Source of the DNA: Alkalihalobacillus bogoriensis ATCC BAA-922
GTDB lineage: Bacteria > Bacillota > Bacilli > Bacillales > Bacillaceae_F
Length of the DNA stretch: 64,000 nucleotides
Reading direction: 5' to 3'
Assembly: GCF_000621445.1 (NCBI RefSeq)
Contig: NZ_JHYI01000026.1
Coordinates: 22,901-86,900 of the forward strand
Shown here: one piece after another, positions 17,830-27,122 of the stretch
Numbering within the stretch: position 1 is the stretch's first letter
Layout of the letters: each line of letters starts with the position of its first letter
Made by a program: the position numbers and the translations under genes
The notes under the pieces: model-generated
Databases searched by the model: none
What the model saw: only the letters and a program-made list of their open reading frames with translations
What the model was told of the DNA's origin: nothing

Positions 17830-18480
17830 TTGGAAGCTCTAGTCAGAAAGCTTATAACCCTTCTAATCTCAATTATTGTTATTTTACTATTTACAAGCTG
17901 GGTGGTTAGGGGTATTTATTTTATTATTTTTCAATCTCACAGTTACATTACCTTTGTTTCACCTATGTTATTTTTAACGAAGTATTTTGCTTTAGCCGTA
18001 TTTCTTCTGTACTTGTTTATAAAATATGTTACTCTAACTCGTGCTGGTAAAATCATTATTCCGATTTGGCTTGTTATTAGCATTATTATGGTGACCACCA
18101 CCTCCTTATGGTTTCATGGAGCAAATGAGGATCATATAATGAAGCATCGTATTATTTTTCACCAAGTGAAGTCATGGGATGAAGTGGAATATGTTTCTAC
18201 AGAAATCCGACAAAAGCAAAAATCCATTAATGAACGGAGAAAGGCATCAAGCCGTAACAAGGTAATCCCAATATACAAAATACACTTCACAGATAATTCT
18301 ACTCTTAATATATGGAGTGATATTTCTTCTATATATGAAATTCATAGATTTGTAGTTGACAGTGGAATAGAAGTTAAATATTTACATGACCCTACATCTT
18401 TCGACCAACAATATAGTTATTATTTCAAAGATTCTCTTTCCAAAGCTCATGAGATATTTGGGATACATAAAGAGGAGTAA
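17830..18480 (+). CDS. Membrane protein of unknown function
   Basis: 216 residues. Three membrane segments lie at about 8-35, 45-65 and 74-95, followed by a soluble C-terminal part of about 115 residues with a basic stretch (RQKQKSINERRKASSRNK) and a pattern KVIPIYKIHFTDNSTLNIWS that looks like a beta-rich domain. A TTG start follows TGGAGGTAA. I do not recognise a family. It stands alone, with terminators on both sides. Confidence 0.65.
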   Translation: MEALVRKLITLLISIIVILLFTSWVVRGIYFIIFQSHSYITFVSPMLFLTKYFALAVFLLYLFIKYVTLTRAGKIIIPIWLVISIIMVTTTSLWFHGANEDHIMKHRIIFHQVKSWDEVEYVSTEIRQKQKSINERRKASSRNKVIPIYKIHFTDNSTLNIWSDISSIYEIHRFVVDSGIEVKYLHDPTSFDQQYSYYFKDSLSKAHEIFGIHKEE

Positions 18481-18582
18481 GAATCTTAGAAGTAGTTTAC
18501 CTCTAGGGCTACGATTGTTAGGTTTAAAACTTTGTCAATTGTATAATATAATAGTGGTGAAAAGTGAAAAGATAATTCTTAG

Positions 18583-18636
18583 ATTTAAGGCTTCTCAAAG
18601 TTTGACCAAACTTTTGAGGAGTTTCTTTTTTCATGG
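18583..18636 (+). terminator. Terminator-like hairpin of the GGCTTCTC family
   Basis: CTTCTCAAAGTTT pairs with AAACTTTTGAGGAG with one bulge, then TTTCTTTTTT. It resembles the groEL terminator hairpin. Confidence 0.65.
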
Positions 18637-18707
18637 CAATTACACTGTTAACTATGTTCGTTCTTGGATAAACTAGAATTAAAGATTTCTATGATTGGAG
18701 TCGCATT

Positions 18708-21059
18708 ATGGATATTCAAGAACAGCTCAATCAAGCTCTAAAAGAGATTGATAGACTAAAAAAAGAAAATAAGCAATTAAAAAAGGCTCTCTATAGTGCA
18801 CAAGGTCATAATCCTACTTATAATCAAAAATCTAAATTAAAGAAAACAGTCAAAGACTTTACTCCTAAAGAAAAAGCTGCAATTTCCCTTTTTATGGACC
18901 TCTTTAAGGGAAGGTCTGATGTTTTTGCTCAAAGGTGGGAATCGAGTAAGACAGGTAAATCTGGTTACTCCCCTGTTTGTAAAAACGAGTGGGATAAAGA
19001 GCTTTGCCGAAAACCAAAAATCAAATGTCAGGATTGCGCTCATCAATTATTTTCTAGCATAACTCCCGAAGTCATATATGAACATTTAAGTGGTATAAAA
19101 ACGGTAGGAATATATCCTTTAATCGAAGATAATACGTGCTATTTTCTGGCTGTGGACTTTGATAAAAAGCAATGGCGAGATGATGTACATGCATTTATTG
19201 ATACTTGCAAAAACGTAGGGTTACCTTATCACATTGAGCGTTCCCGCTCTGGAGAAGGGGCTCATATTTGGTTCTTTTTTGAAAAGGCAATAAGTGCTTC
19301 GTTAGCTAGAAAGTTGGGAAAGGTTCTATTATCTAAAACAAGCGAAAGACCGCGTGGATTTGGATTGGATTCATTTGATAGAATGTTTCCTAACCAAGAT
19401 GTATTACCTAAGGGTGGCTTCGGAAATTTAATAGCTCTCCCCTTGCAGAAAGAAGCAAAAGTGAATGGGAATAGTGTGTTTGTAGACGATTCGTTTCAGG
19501 AATACGAGAATCAATGGAAATATCTAGCTTCTATAGAAAAGGTTTCAGAAAAAAACATTCTACAAATAATAACAAACTTATCCTTGGATGAAGGGCCGAT
19601 TAAGGTAAAAGAGAGAGGTGAGATTTTTAGCTTGCCAAAAGAAGTTACTATCGAACTAAATCGTGGGATTGAAATACCTAAGGTGTTATTACCTAGTGAG
19701 CTGCTCCTTGAATTACAAAGACTTGCGACATTTGGTAATCCAGAGTTTTTCAAAGCACAAGCAAAGCGTTTTTCCACTCATCGAATTCCTAGAATAATTG
19801 ATTGTACAATTATTGATGACAATATGCTCATTTTACCAAGAGGTCTCATGGAAAAAGTGGAGGAAATTTTCTACAATAACAAAATAGATCTTATAATACA
19901 AAACAAGCAAGTGGTAGGCAAGACCATCGATGCTACATTTCATGGAGAACTTACGATTCAACAAGAGGATGCTGTTAGTTCTATGGTTAATTATGACAAT
20001 GGTGTACTAGCAGCAGATACAGGTTTCGGAAAAACAGTGGCATCCGCGGCATTAATTAGTAGAAATAAAGTGAATACGCTTATCATCGTGCATCGAACAC
20101 AATTAGTTGAACAGTGGAAAGAGAGACTCTCAACATTTTTAAATATTCAAGGAAATGAAATAGGTCAAATCGGTGGTGGGAAAAATAAACCGACCTTTAA
20201 TATTGATATATGTACAATACAATCTCTTAATCGTAATGGACTAATTAAACCTGAGTTACATCATTACGGTCAAATTATCGTGGATGAATGTCATCACATA
20301 TCTGCTGTCAGCTTTGAAAAGGTATTAAAAGCTGTTCGAGCAAAAAAAGTGTACGGGTTAACAGCAACCCCAGTTAGGAAAGACGGGTTACACCCTATCA
20401 TTTTTATGCAATGTGGACCTATAAGGTATAAAACGAATAATAAACAACAAGCCAATAATCTCCCGTTTAAACAAACGCTTATTAAAAGAGAAACATTAGT
20501 GAAAACGAATGAAACTGAGATACAAGCTATCTATTCTTTGTTATCCACTAATAAAGAACGAAACGAAATGATTTTTAATGATGTGCTACAAGCGTTAGAA
20601 GAAAGACGGTCTCCTATAGTGTTGACGGAACGTCTAGATCATATAACTGAGCTGTATACTCTCTTCAAAGGATTTGCGAAAAATATCATTATATTATCAG
20701 GAGCGATGAAGAAGAAAGAACGACAACAAGCTTTGCAAAAATTAATTAAATTACCTGATAGTGAAGAGAGGTTATTAATTGCAACAGGAAAGTTTATCGG
20801 AGAAGGTTTTGATGACTCTAGATTAGATACACTATTTCTAACGATGCCAATTTCTTGGAAAGGGACGTTACAACAGTATGTAGGACGGCTTCATCGTATT
20901 CATAGTGGTAAAAACGAAGTAAAAGTGTATGATTATGTAGATTCAAACGTGGAAGTTTTACAGAAAATGTTTGAAAAGCGATTAAAGGGATATAGAAATA
21001 TTGGTTATAGTCTGTATGGTGAAACTAAAGTGAAATGCCAACAAATTCAATTATTCTAG
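18708..21059 (+). CDS. Primase-helicase: TOTE-type archaeo-eukaryotic primase fused to SF2 helicase
   Basis: 783 residues. A short coiled coil (1-27) is followed by a zinc-ribbon-like set of cysteines (C91, C100, C107, C110). The archaeo-eukaryotic primase domain has the catalytic pair in VDFD (D150, D152) and SGEGAH with H186. The helicase has Walker A ADTGFGKT (436-443), DECHH (526-530), TATP (552-555) and a motif VI region QYVGRLHRIHSG. This architecture is that called TOTE conflict-system primase in domain databases. Such proteins are thought to act against foreign DNA or to restart replication; the function is unproven. No partner genes (nuclease, kinase) lie beside it, so it is a solitary version. 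The ATG has a weak ribosome site (ATTGGAG). Confidence 0.85.
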   Translation: MDIQEQLNQALKEIDRLKKENKQLKKALYSAQGHNPTYNQKSKLKKTVKDFTPKEKAAISLFMDLFKGRSDVFAQRWESSKTGKSGYSPVCKNEWDKELCRKPKIKCQDCAHQLFSSITPEVIYEHLSGIKTVGIYPLIEDNTCYFLAVDFDKKQWRDDVHAFIDTCKNVGLPYHIERSRSGEGAHIWFFFEKAISASLARKLGKVLLSKTSERPRGFGLDSFDRMFPNQDVLPKGGFGNLIALPLQKEAKVNGNSVFVDDSFQEYENQWKYLASIEKVSEKNILQIITNLSLDEGPIKVKERGEIFSLPKEVTIELNRGIEIPKVLLPSELLLELQRLATFGNPEFFKAQAKRFSTHRIPRIIDCTIIDDNMLILPRGLMEKVEEIFYNNKIDLIIQNKQVVGKTIDATFHGELTIQQEDAVSSMVNYDNGVLAADTGFGKTVASAALISRNKVNTLIIVHRTQLVEQWKERLSTFLNIQGNEIGQIGGGKNKPTFNIDICTIQSLNRNGLIKPELHHYGQIIVDECHHISAVSFEKVLKAVRAKKVYGLTATPVRKDGLHPIIFMQCGPIRYKTNNKQQANNLPFKQTLIKRETLVKTNETEIQAIYSLLSTNKERNEMIFNDVLQALEERRSPIVLTERLDHITELYTLFKGFAKNIIILSGAMKKKERQQALQKLIKLPDSEERLLIATGKFIGEGFDDSRLDTLFLTMPISWKGTLQQYVGRLHRIHSGKNEVKVYDYVDSNVEVLQKMFEKRLKGYRNIGYSLYGETKVKCQQIQLF

Positions 21060-21101
21060 CAGTTCCGCAAAAGTGTAAAGATGGGCATGTAAATAAATGT
21101 T

Positions 21102-21581
21102 TCAGTGAGAGAGGTGAAGCCGATGTTTGAACAAATCAATATATACAGTAAAAAGCTTAAGAGTTACGAGATAAGTTATTACTCGATTGGAGGTACAATA
21201 TGAATGCAATTTAATGCGGTCATGACTTCCGCTACTTGGTGAAAGAATCTCTACTAGTAAATCTGCAGTACCTTCAATTCGTTCGTTTTTAATGATATGA
21301 AAATTTTCATTTCGAATAAAAATAAGGTCCGGCTGGACGGTATTATTCTCGTCAAGGTGAACATCCATTGGTGCAACGATAACAATTCCTTCTGAAGGAC
21401 AGTTTAGACTGAGGCTTTGATTTAACCCCGTTACAATCACTTGATGTACAACACTAGGTGAGGGTTTCAAGTCATAGCGAATATTATTAATGATTTCATA
21501 TCGTTCAAACGGCTCATCATAAGATGAATGATCTTCTTCTACTTTGTGTTTATCTGGATGATTGCTTCTTGTTTTTTTCAA
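21102..21581 (-). pseudogene. Uma2-family endonuclease, C-terminally decayed
   Basis: 159 residues against about 185-190 usual. The N-terminal two thirds are typical of the Uma2/DUF820 PD-(D/E)xK fold: ERYEIINNIRYDLKPSPSVV, PMDVHLDENNTVQPDLIFI and LLVEILSPSSGSHDRIK, with the presumed active residues D in QPD and E in LLVEI. After SHDR the sequence loses its usual pattern (YxxxGVxEYWxVDP appears as CTSNRVITYLVT with small deletions) and stops early. It is probably no longer functional. It converges with the primase-helicase gene. The start is a TTG with a weak ribosome site. Confidence 0.7.
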
Positions 21582-21801
21582 TGGGAATCACCATCCAAAA
21601 TGGGTTGTTTTTTTTATTGTATCATAGTGAAGTCGATTTGGATTTAAGTTGGGTATGTAGAAGAGACACCTAAAATTGATAATTATAGCACAACCATATT
21701 CCTTGTTTTGGATAAGTTGTATGCGTTATCCTTAAACAGAATAAACAATGAACGGGAGTATCTAATTTACATAGGTTGTTAGTTTGTTAGGAGGGGAAAA
21801 G

Positions 21802-22221
21802 ATGGAGTGTGAGAATTCAGCAGGTTTTGGGGTTAGACTTGGAGCGGCTATAATAGATGGGGTTATCTTAGTCTTTGGGATCGGATTTATCTCATTGATT
21901 CTATACGGTCAATTTTTACCGGGAGAAAGATTTTCATCGTATTTGATTCAATTATTGTATTATATATTACTTCCTGTACTTTGGTATGGATACACGTTAG
22001 GAAAAAGAGCAGTCGGAATAAGAATTGCAAGAGTGGATGGAGAAAAAGTAGGGATTGGTACAATGTTGTTGAGGGATTTTGTTAGCGGACTGGTGTACGC
22101 ACTAACTTTTGGTATCGGCTTAATCGTAAGTGCGTTTATGGTTGGTTTAAGGGAAGATAACCGGGCAATTCATGACTTTCTAGCAGGGACATACGTAACC
22201 TATGACCCTCCAGAAAAATAA
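21802..22221 (+). CDS. RDD-family membrane protein
   Basis: 139 residues. The family hallmarks are FGVRLGAAIIDG with its Arg and Asp in helix 1, the WYGYTLGKRAVGIRI motif after helix 2, and VGLREDNRAIHDFLAGTYV at the end. Three membrane helices. The ATG at 21802 follows GGAGGGG; an in-frame ATG-less extension to 21784 runs through the ribosome site and is rejected. Function of RDD proteins is mostly unknown; some are Na+/H+ antiporters in halophiles. Confidence 0.85.
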   Translation: MECENSAGFGVRLGAAIIDGVILVFGIGFISLILYGQFLPGERFSSYLIQLLYYILLPVLWYGYTLGKRAVGIRIARVDGEKVGIGTMLLRDFVSGLVYALTFGIGLIVSAFMVGLREDNRAIHDFLAGTYVTYDPPEK

Positions 22222-22268
22222 AAAGACGCGTTCTATCTCAACTGAGATATAAGAGCGCGTCTTTTTTT
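22221..22268 (+). terminator. Terminator with nested stems
   Basis: Outer arms AAAGACGCG and CGCGTCTTT enclose an inner perfect ATCTCA/TGAGAT stem; seven T follow. Confidence 0.9.
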
Positions 22269-22455
22269 AGCTGTGAATATTACCTGGAATTGTGCTTTGT
22301 AATAATTCTTCAAGTATTTATTATTTGTATTTCAGTAAATAACAAGATATAATAAAAAACATGTCATTTTTACTAGTTCTTTTTAACTATAAATGATTTT
22401 GTAATGATCAAAGATCAGCAATGAAAAAGACATCAAGAGGAGATGGAGTTGGAAT

Positions 22456-24510
22456 ATGAGAAAGAAAATGCTTATATCATTTTTATTAATAAGTTTACTT
22501 CCTATGTTAGTGTTAATGGGAATTAGTACCTATGAGTCGAGAAACTCATTAGATGATGCCGTGGTCAATAAATTAGTAGCCATTCGAGATATTAAAAAAG
22601 AAATCATTGAAAGCTATTTTGCTGAAAGAGAAGGCGACATCGTCGTGCTATCTCAAACTTCTGAAGTTAAAGAAGGGATACAAGAGTTTTCTCGTGCTTA
22701 TTATGAAACAGGCCTGCAAGGATCTGACTATGTAAGTCATGAAGCAAGTGTGGGAGATTTCTTTAAATCTTATATTGACACATACGGATATTATGATTTG
22801 TTTTTAATTGATAACGATGGAGAAGTCGTTTATAGTGTTGAAAAAGAATCAGATTTAGGAACAAACCTAGTAAGAGGTCCTTATCAAGACACAGGATTAG
22901 CTCAGGCTTTCAGAGAAAGTTCAAGCGGGTACACGGTTGCAGATTATGCCTTTTATAGCCCATCTAATGAGCCAGCAGCGTTTATTGCAACTCCACTAGT
23001 AGATGCAAATAATAACAAAATAGGTGTGTTAGCCTTACAATTATCGGATGAACGAATCGAAGGATTAATGAATTCAACGTCTGGATTAGGGCTTACAGGA
23101 GAAACATACTTAGTTGGGGAAGACTTTTTAATGAGATCGAGTTCTAGGTTTAGTGATGAAAGTGATATTGGAGTTGTAGAAGTGAAAACAGAATCAACGG
23201 TGGATGCACTAGAAGGTCATACCGGAGTAGAGGTGATTACTGATTATCGAGGAGAAAAGGTATTAAGCGCCTATACCTCACTTGAAATCAATGGATTAAA
23301 TTGGGTCGTTCTAGCTGAAATGGATAATGATGAAGCATTCGCTCCAGTTTATCAACTAATCAATAAAATAGTCGTTGTATTAATTGGAATTTCGGTGGTC
23401 GTTATTATTTTTGCTTATTATTTCGCTCGTCGTTTGATGAAACCATTAGCGCTATTAAAAAGTGAATTGAGTAGTTTAGCAGAAAATGGTGGTGATTTAA
23501 CGCAGGAAATACATGTTAAAACGAATGATGAAATTGGCGAATTAGCAAAAGCAACAAATCATTTCATATCAAAAATTCGAACAATCGTATCGAATGTAAA
23601 GTTAAATGCAGAACGGGCATCGACATCTTCAGAACAATTAGCAGCAAGTGCTGAACAAACGGGAGAAGCTAGTCATGAAATTGCTCAAAGAATTAACGAT
23701 GTAGCACAAGGTGCTAGTATTCAAGCAAATTATACAAATACGATTTTATCGAAAATGGAAGTTTCAGTTGAGGAAACTTCGAATGGAAGAAATGAATCGG
23801 AATCAATGGTTCATCAAGCTTTAGAAACATCTTTGGTTGCAGAAAATGGGGAAAGATCAATTTCGCAAGCAATTGAACAATTAGCTCATATTAATCGTTC
23901 TGTTAAACAGACATCTTCTTCTGTTCAAGGTTTAGGAAAAAGCTCTGAACAAATCGGAGAGATTATTACATTAATTAACGGGATTGCTGACCAAACTAAC
24001 TTGCTTGCATTAAATGCAGCGATTGAAGCAGCAAGAGCGGGAGAACATGGAAAAGGATTTGCTGTTGTTGCAGATGAAATTCGAAAGTTAGCGGAACAAT
24101 CAAAAACAAATTCAAATCAGATTACTACTTTAATTGAGACGATTCAAACGGAAACGAGTACAACGGTCGATCTGATGATGGCAGATTCAACTGCATTAGA
24201 AAAACAAGTAAGCTTAATTCAAGAAGGCGGAGAAGCATTAAAGAATATTGTGGAACAAGTGAGTAAATCGGAAAATGGAGCGAAGAAAGTAGAGAGCTAT
24301 TTTTCTTCTGTTGAACAGAAAATTAAAGAGGTATTAGAATCAATGGAGGAAGTCTCTAGCGTAATCCAACAATCTTCTGCTTCTACACAAGAAGTATCAG
24401 CTGCGGCGGAGGAACAATCCGCAACAATTGAGGAAGTAGCTTTCACAGCTTCTGAATTAGCAGATTTAGCACAATCTTTACAAGCAGAAGTGGATCAGTT
24501 TAAGGTGTAA
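22456..24510 (+). CDS. Methyl-accepting chemotaxis protein (chemoreceptor)
   Basis: 684 residues. Membrane helix 1 is at about 6-24, an extracellular Cache-type sensor at about 35-295, helix 2 at about 303-325, then a HAMP domain ([14 protein letters not shown]...). The cytoplasmic signalling tip [20 protein letters not shown] and the following [20 protein letters not shown] lie near 510-550. It senses an outside ligand and controls CheA. AAGAGGAG lies before the ATG. It is a single gene with its own terminator. The ligand is unknown. Confidence 0.95.
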   Translation: MRKKMLISFLLISLLPMLVLMGISTYESRNSLDDAVVNKLVAIRDIKKEIIESYFAEREGDIVVLSQTSEVKEGIQEFSRAYYETGLQGSDYVSHEASVGDFFKSYIDTYGYYDLFLIDNDGEVVYSVEKESDLGTNLVRGPYQDTGLAQAFRESSSGYTVADYAFYSPSNEPAAFIATPLVDANNNKIGVLALQLSDERIEGLMNSTSGLGLTGETYLVGEDFLMRSSSRFSDESDIGVVEVKTESTVDALEGHTGVEVITDYRGEKVLSAYTSLEINGLNWVVLAEMDNDEAFAPVYQLINKIVVVLIGISVVVIIFAYYFARRLMKPLALLKSELSSLAENGGDLTQEIHVKTNDEIGELAKATNHFISKIRTIVSNVKLNAERASTSSEQLAASAEQTGEASHEIAQRINDVAQGASIQANYTNTILSKMEVSVEETSNGRNESESMVHQALETSLVAENGERSISQAIEQLAHINRSVKQTSSSVQGLGKSSEQIGEIITLINGIADQTNLLALNAAIEAARAGEHGKGFAVVADEIRKLAEQSKTNSNQITTLIETIQTETSTTVDLMMADSTALEKQVSLIQEGGEALKNIVEQVSKSENGAKKVESYFSSVEQKIKEVLESMEEVSSVIQQSSASTQEVSAAAEEQSATIEEVAFTASELADLAQSLQAEVDQFKV

Positions 24511-24530
24511 AAAATATGAGGTAAAGTACT

Positions 24531-24570
24531 AAAAAAGAGGGTCCATTTTAAATGAGATGCCTCTTTTTTT
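24531..24570 (+). terminator. Terminator of the chemoreceptor gene
   Basis: AAAAAAGAGG and CCTCTTTTTTT, with an inner CATTT/AAATG stem. Confidence 0.88.
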
Positions 24571-24675
24571 AGCCTTTTAAAATAAAATCATTGTATACCT
24601 GTTGAAAGAAGTTGAAAGTGACGTTACGTCATCCCTTATACTATATTTATAGACAATTTCTTAAGGGGGATTTCG

Positions 24676-25374
24676 ATGGGTAATGATTTAATAGGTAAAC
24701 CAATCAAATGGTGTTGGAAAGATGTTTTTAAGTTGCTGTTAATTACCTTCCTATTTGTTCCGTTTTTTTTAGAATTTTTGATGCATGATTTTTTGTATAG
24801 TCTTTTTCAGAATAGCTTATATTCAGGCACTTTAACTGGATTCGTTATGGCAATCGTATTTATGACATCTCTTTACTACATTATTCTAAAACCTTATCAC
24901 CTTTCATGGAAATCAGTTGGAGTAAGGCGATTTTCAAATCAGTATTGGAAGTGGATTATTGTATGGCTGTGTCTCTTAATTATTATGAGTGTTGTCATTT
25001 TAATAATAATGGAGCTATTACACATTAGTTGGGAAAATGGAAAAACTGAATCATTACAAAAAAATATAACTTGGTTTACTCTTCTGATTGGATTTGTGTC
25101 TGCTGTAATCATTTCACCTATTTATGAAGAGATTTTTTATCGAGGTTTTTTATACAAATGGTTTCGTGGAAAATGGGGAATAGCTGCAGGTATGGTAATA
25201 AGTTCTTTTATTTTTATGCTCGTTCATATCCCGACTTACAATACTTTACCTGTAAACTTTATTTCTGGCCTAGTGTTTGCATGGACATATGAAAAAACAG
25301 GATCAATTCTCCCTGCTATCATTATCCATAGCACATTTAATGGGTTGGCTCTTATTTTAACAGTAACAGCTTAA
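24676..25374 (+). CDS. CPBP intramembrane metalloprotease
   Basis: 232 residues with about seven membrane segments. Motifs: EEIFYRG (motif 1, Glu-Glu and Arg), FMLVHIP (motif 2 His), and IIHSTFN (motif 3 His and Asn). The subfamily is close to the CAAX-protease-like proteins that often follow bacteriocin genes, but no bacteriocin gene is seen here. AAGGGGG lies 6 nt before the ATG. It is single and has a hairpin behind it. The substrate is unknown. Confidence 0.88.
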   Translation: MGNDLIGKPIKWCWKDVFKLLLITFLFVPFFLEFLMHDFLYSLFQNSLYSGTLTGFVMAIVFMTSLYYIILKPYHLSWKSVGVRRFSNQYWKWIIVWLCLLIIMSVVILIIMELLHISWENGKTESLQKNITWFTLLIGFVSAVIISPIYEEIFYRGFLYKWFRGKWGIAAGMVISSFIFMLVHIPTYNTLPVNFISGLVFAWTYEKTGSILPAIIIHSTFNGLALILTVTA

Positions 25375-25511
25375 CAATGGAGGGAAATGTTCTGTTCAAT
25401 GGTTTAAACCTAGTATCCTAGTTGTGTAAGATGAATATTATCTAATTATTCTTCAGTCAATTTGCAGTAACGTCTTTGGACGATTACACTAGTATTGATA
25501 ACTATATCTTT

Positions 25512-25554
25512 TAAGCTGAACATTAGTTTATCGAACTTTTGTGCGGCTTTTTTG
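25512..25554 (+). terminator. Terminator-like hairpin
   Basis: AAGCTGAACATTAGTTT pairs imperfectly with AACTTTTGTGCGGCTT, then TTTT. It resembles the hairpin at 5829. Confidence 0.55.
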
Positions 25555-25675
25555 AAGTGGATAATCCACATCGTTTAAAAATGATTATAGCCTTAAATTT
25601 GATTACTCCGGTATGGGACAATAGTGGTATAATGTACGAATCAAACTGTGAATAGATTGTTAGAGGTGGTCGACA

Positions 25676-26665
25676 TTGAAGGTAACGATTAAAGATATTG
25701 CTACTATTTGTGGAGTTTCAGCTGGAACTGTGGACAGGGCACTCAATAACAGAAAAGGCATTAGTGAGAAAACGAAAAAAAAGATTTTAAAAGTAGCTAA
25801 AGAGATGCAATATCAACCCGATTATACAGCCAGAAGTTTAGTCATGGGAAAAACTATGACGATTGGAGTTGTCTTATTCGATTTATATAACCGCTCCTTT
25901 GCACAATTACTAAATGCGATTGAGTTAAAAGCGAGAGAGTTAGGTTATTTTGTTTATATTACATTGTCGGATAAGAAACCAGAAAGTGAAATGAATTGTA
26001 TTGATTACTTAGCTAATCGAAAAGTGGATGGAATTATTTTGTTTACAGTAAATAAGGGTGAGCAATTTGAATCATATTTAAGTAAGTTGGATATTCCTAT
26101 CATTACAATTTTTAATTATATTTCAAAAGAATGGGAATACATAGGGATTCGAGAGCGACAGGCAATGACGGAAGCCGTAGACTATATCGTAGAAAAGGGC
26201 TATAAAAAATTTATTTATATTAGTCCACCTCTTGCTTTCTTAGGAAAAACGAATATTTATACGCAAGAAGAACGACTTAATGGGTTTTATGAAGGATTAA
26301 AAAGGAACGACATTATTTCTAAACCGCTCATTGTAAAAAATAATGATTATATTCAGGAGTTAGAGAATATAACTTTTAGTAACGAGGAGAAAACGGCCAT
26401 TGTCTGTTCGACTGATCTTTATGCTTTAGAAGTAATGAATTATCTAAAAAAAGAAGGTATCAATATACCAGAACAGGTAGGAATTATGGGTTTTGATGAT
26501 ATTGATATGTTAAAATACATTACACCAAGACTAACGACAGTTAAATACCCAATTGATGACATAGGTAAAAGTGCTGTAGAAAGTATAATTAACAAAATAA
26601 ATCATGGGGAATATGTCTCAACTCCTTTGCTTGATTATGAAATTATTAAAGGGGAGTCCATTTAG
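25676..26665 (+). CDS. LacI-family repressor of the arabinoside cluster
   Basis: 329 residues. The N-terminal helix-turn-helix reads VTIKDIATICGVSAGTVDRA (3-22) with the hinge NRKGISEKTKKKI and PDYTARSLVMG; a periplasmic-binding-protein sensor follows (MTIGVVLFDLYNRSFAQLLN). A TTG start lies 7 nt behind AGAGGTGG. It is placed at the head of an importer/glycosidase cluster whose leader carries two copies of CGTGTACGTACACG, a palindrome with the central CG step typical of LacI operators. It likely represses that cluster until an arabinose-type sugar binds; ligand and target are inference. Confidence 0.88.
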   Translation: MKVTIKDIATICGVSAGTVDRALNNRKGISEKTKKKILKVAKEMQYQPDYTARSLVMGKTMTIGVVLFDLYNRSFAQLLNAIELKARELGYFVYITLSDKKPESEMNCIDYLANRKVDGIILFTVNKGEQFESYLSKLDIPIITIFNYISKEWEYIGIRERQAMTEAVDYIVEKGYKKFIYISPPLAFLGKTNIYTQEERLNGFYEGLKRNDIISKPLIVKNNDYIQELENITFSNEEKTAIVCSTDLYALEVMNYLKKEGINIPEQVGIMGFDDIDMLKYITPRLTTVKYPIDDIGKSAVESIINKINHGEYVSTPLLDYEIIKGESI

Positions 26666-26693
26666 GATTTCTCTGAAAATTTTAAAAAATAAG

Positions 26694-26722
26694 TTGACGG
26701 TCCTTGACAACGGTGATAATAT
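26694..26722 (+). promoter_or_regulatory. Promoter of the arabinoside cluster
   Basis: TTGACG (26694-26699), 17-bp spacer, TAATAT (26717-26722). It leaves a leader of about 400 bases that holds the cre site and two operators. Confidence 0.75.
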
Positions 26723-26833
26723 GGGTTTGTATTCAGGACACAAAATATAAAAATTTGTTTATTTGGAAGTTAAATGAAATTGCGTTGGTTTATCTTAATT
26801 GGTTGTAAACATATATTAAAATTCACAAGAGAT

Positions 26834-26848
26834 ATGTAAGCGTTTTCT
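26834..26848. promoter_or_regulatory. cre site (CcpA binding)
   Basis: ATGTAAGCGTTTTCT fits the WTGNAANCGNWNNCW consensus at every position. It lies downstream of the promoter, so CcpA would act as a roadblock when glucose is present. Confidence 0.88.
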
Positions 26849-26955
26849 TTTGTGTTGATGTTCCTCATGGATAACTTGGAAGTGTACAAATAAAGGGGTG
26901 AGATGCAACGATTGAATTGAAAAATTAGATGGACATTTATTTTTTACATTCTTAT

Positions 26956-26969
26956 CGTGTACGTACACG
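26956..26969. promoter_or_regulatory. Operator 1, perfect 14-bp palindrome
   Basis: CGTGTACGTACACG, extended to 16 bp by T and A on the flanks. The TGTACGTACA core also matches AraR operators of B. subtilis, so either the LacI protein next door or an AraR homologue could bind. Confidence 0.85.
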
Positions 26970-27025
26970 AAAATCGGTTTTAATCAAAAACTAATAGGAA
27001 CAAGTTGTATTCCTTTTGTTGTTTT

Positions 27026-27039
27026 CGTGTACGTACACG
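27026..27039. promoter_or_regulatory. Operator 2, identical palindrome
   Basis: CGTGTACGTACACG again, exactly 70 bp after operator 1, close to seven helical turns. This fits cooperative binding or looping. Confidence 0.85.
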
Positions 27040-27122
27040 GTTTTTATCGGAGGTAAAGTTTGTTTCCCTGTTATAAGTAAAAACATAGTTTTTCCAAAAG
27101 ATAATTTATGGAGGGGGTTCCT

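Noticed and set aside
18386..18676. 96-codon open frame
   Set aside because: It overlaps the end of the 17830 membrane protein gene and a terminator, and has no ribosome site.
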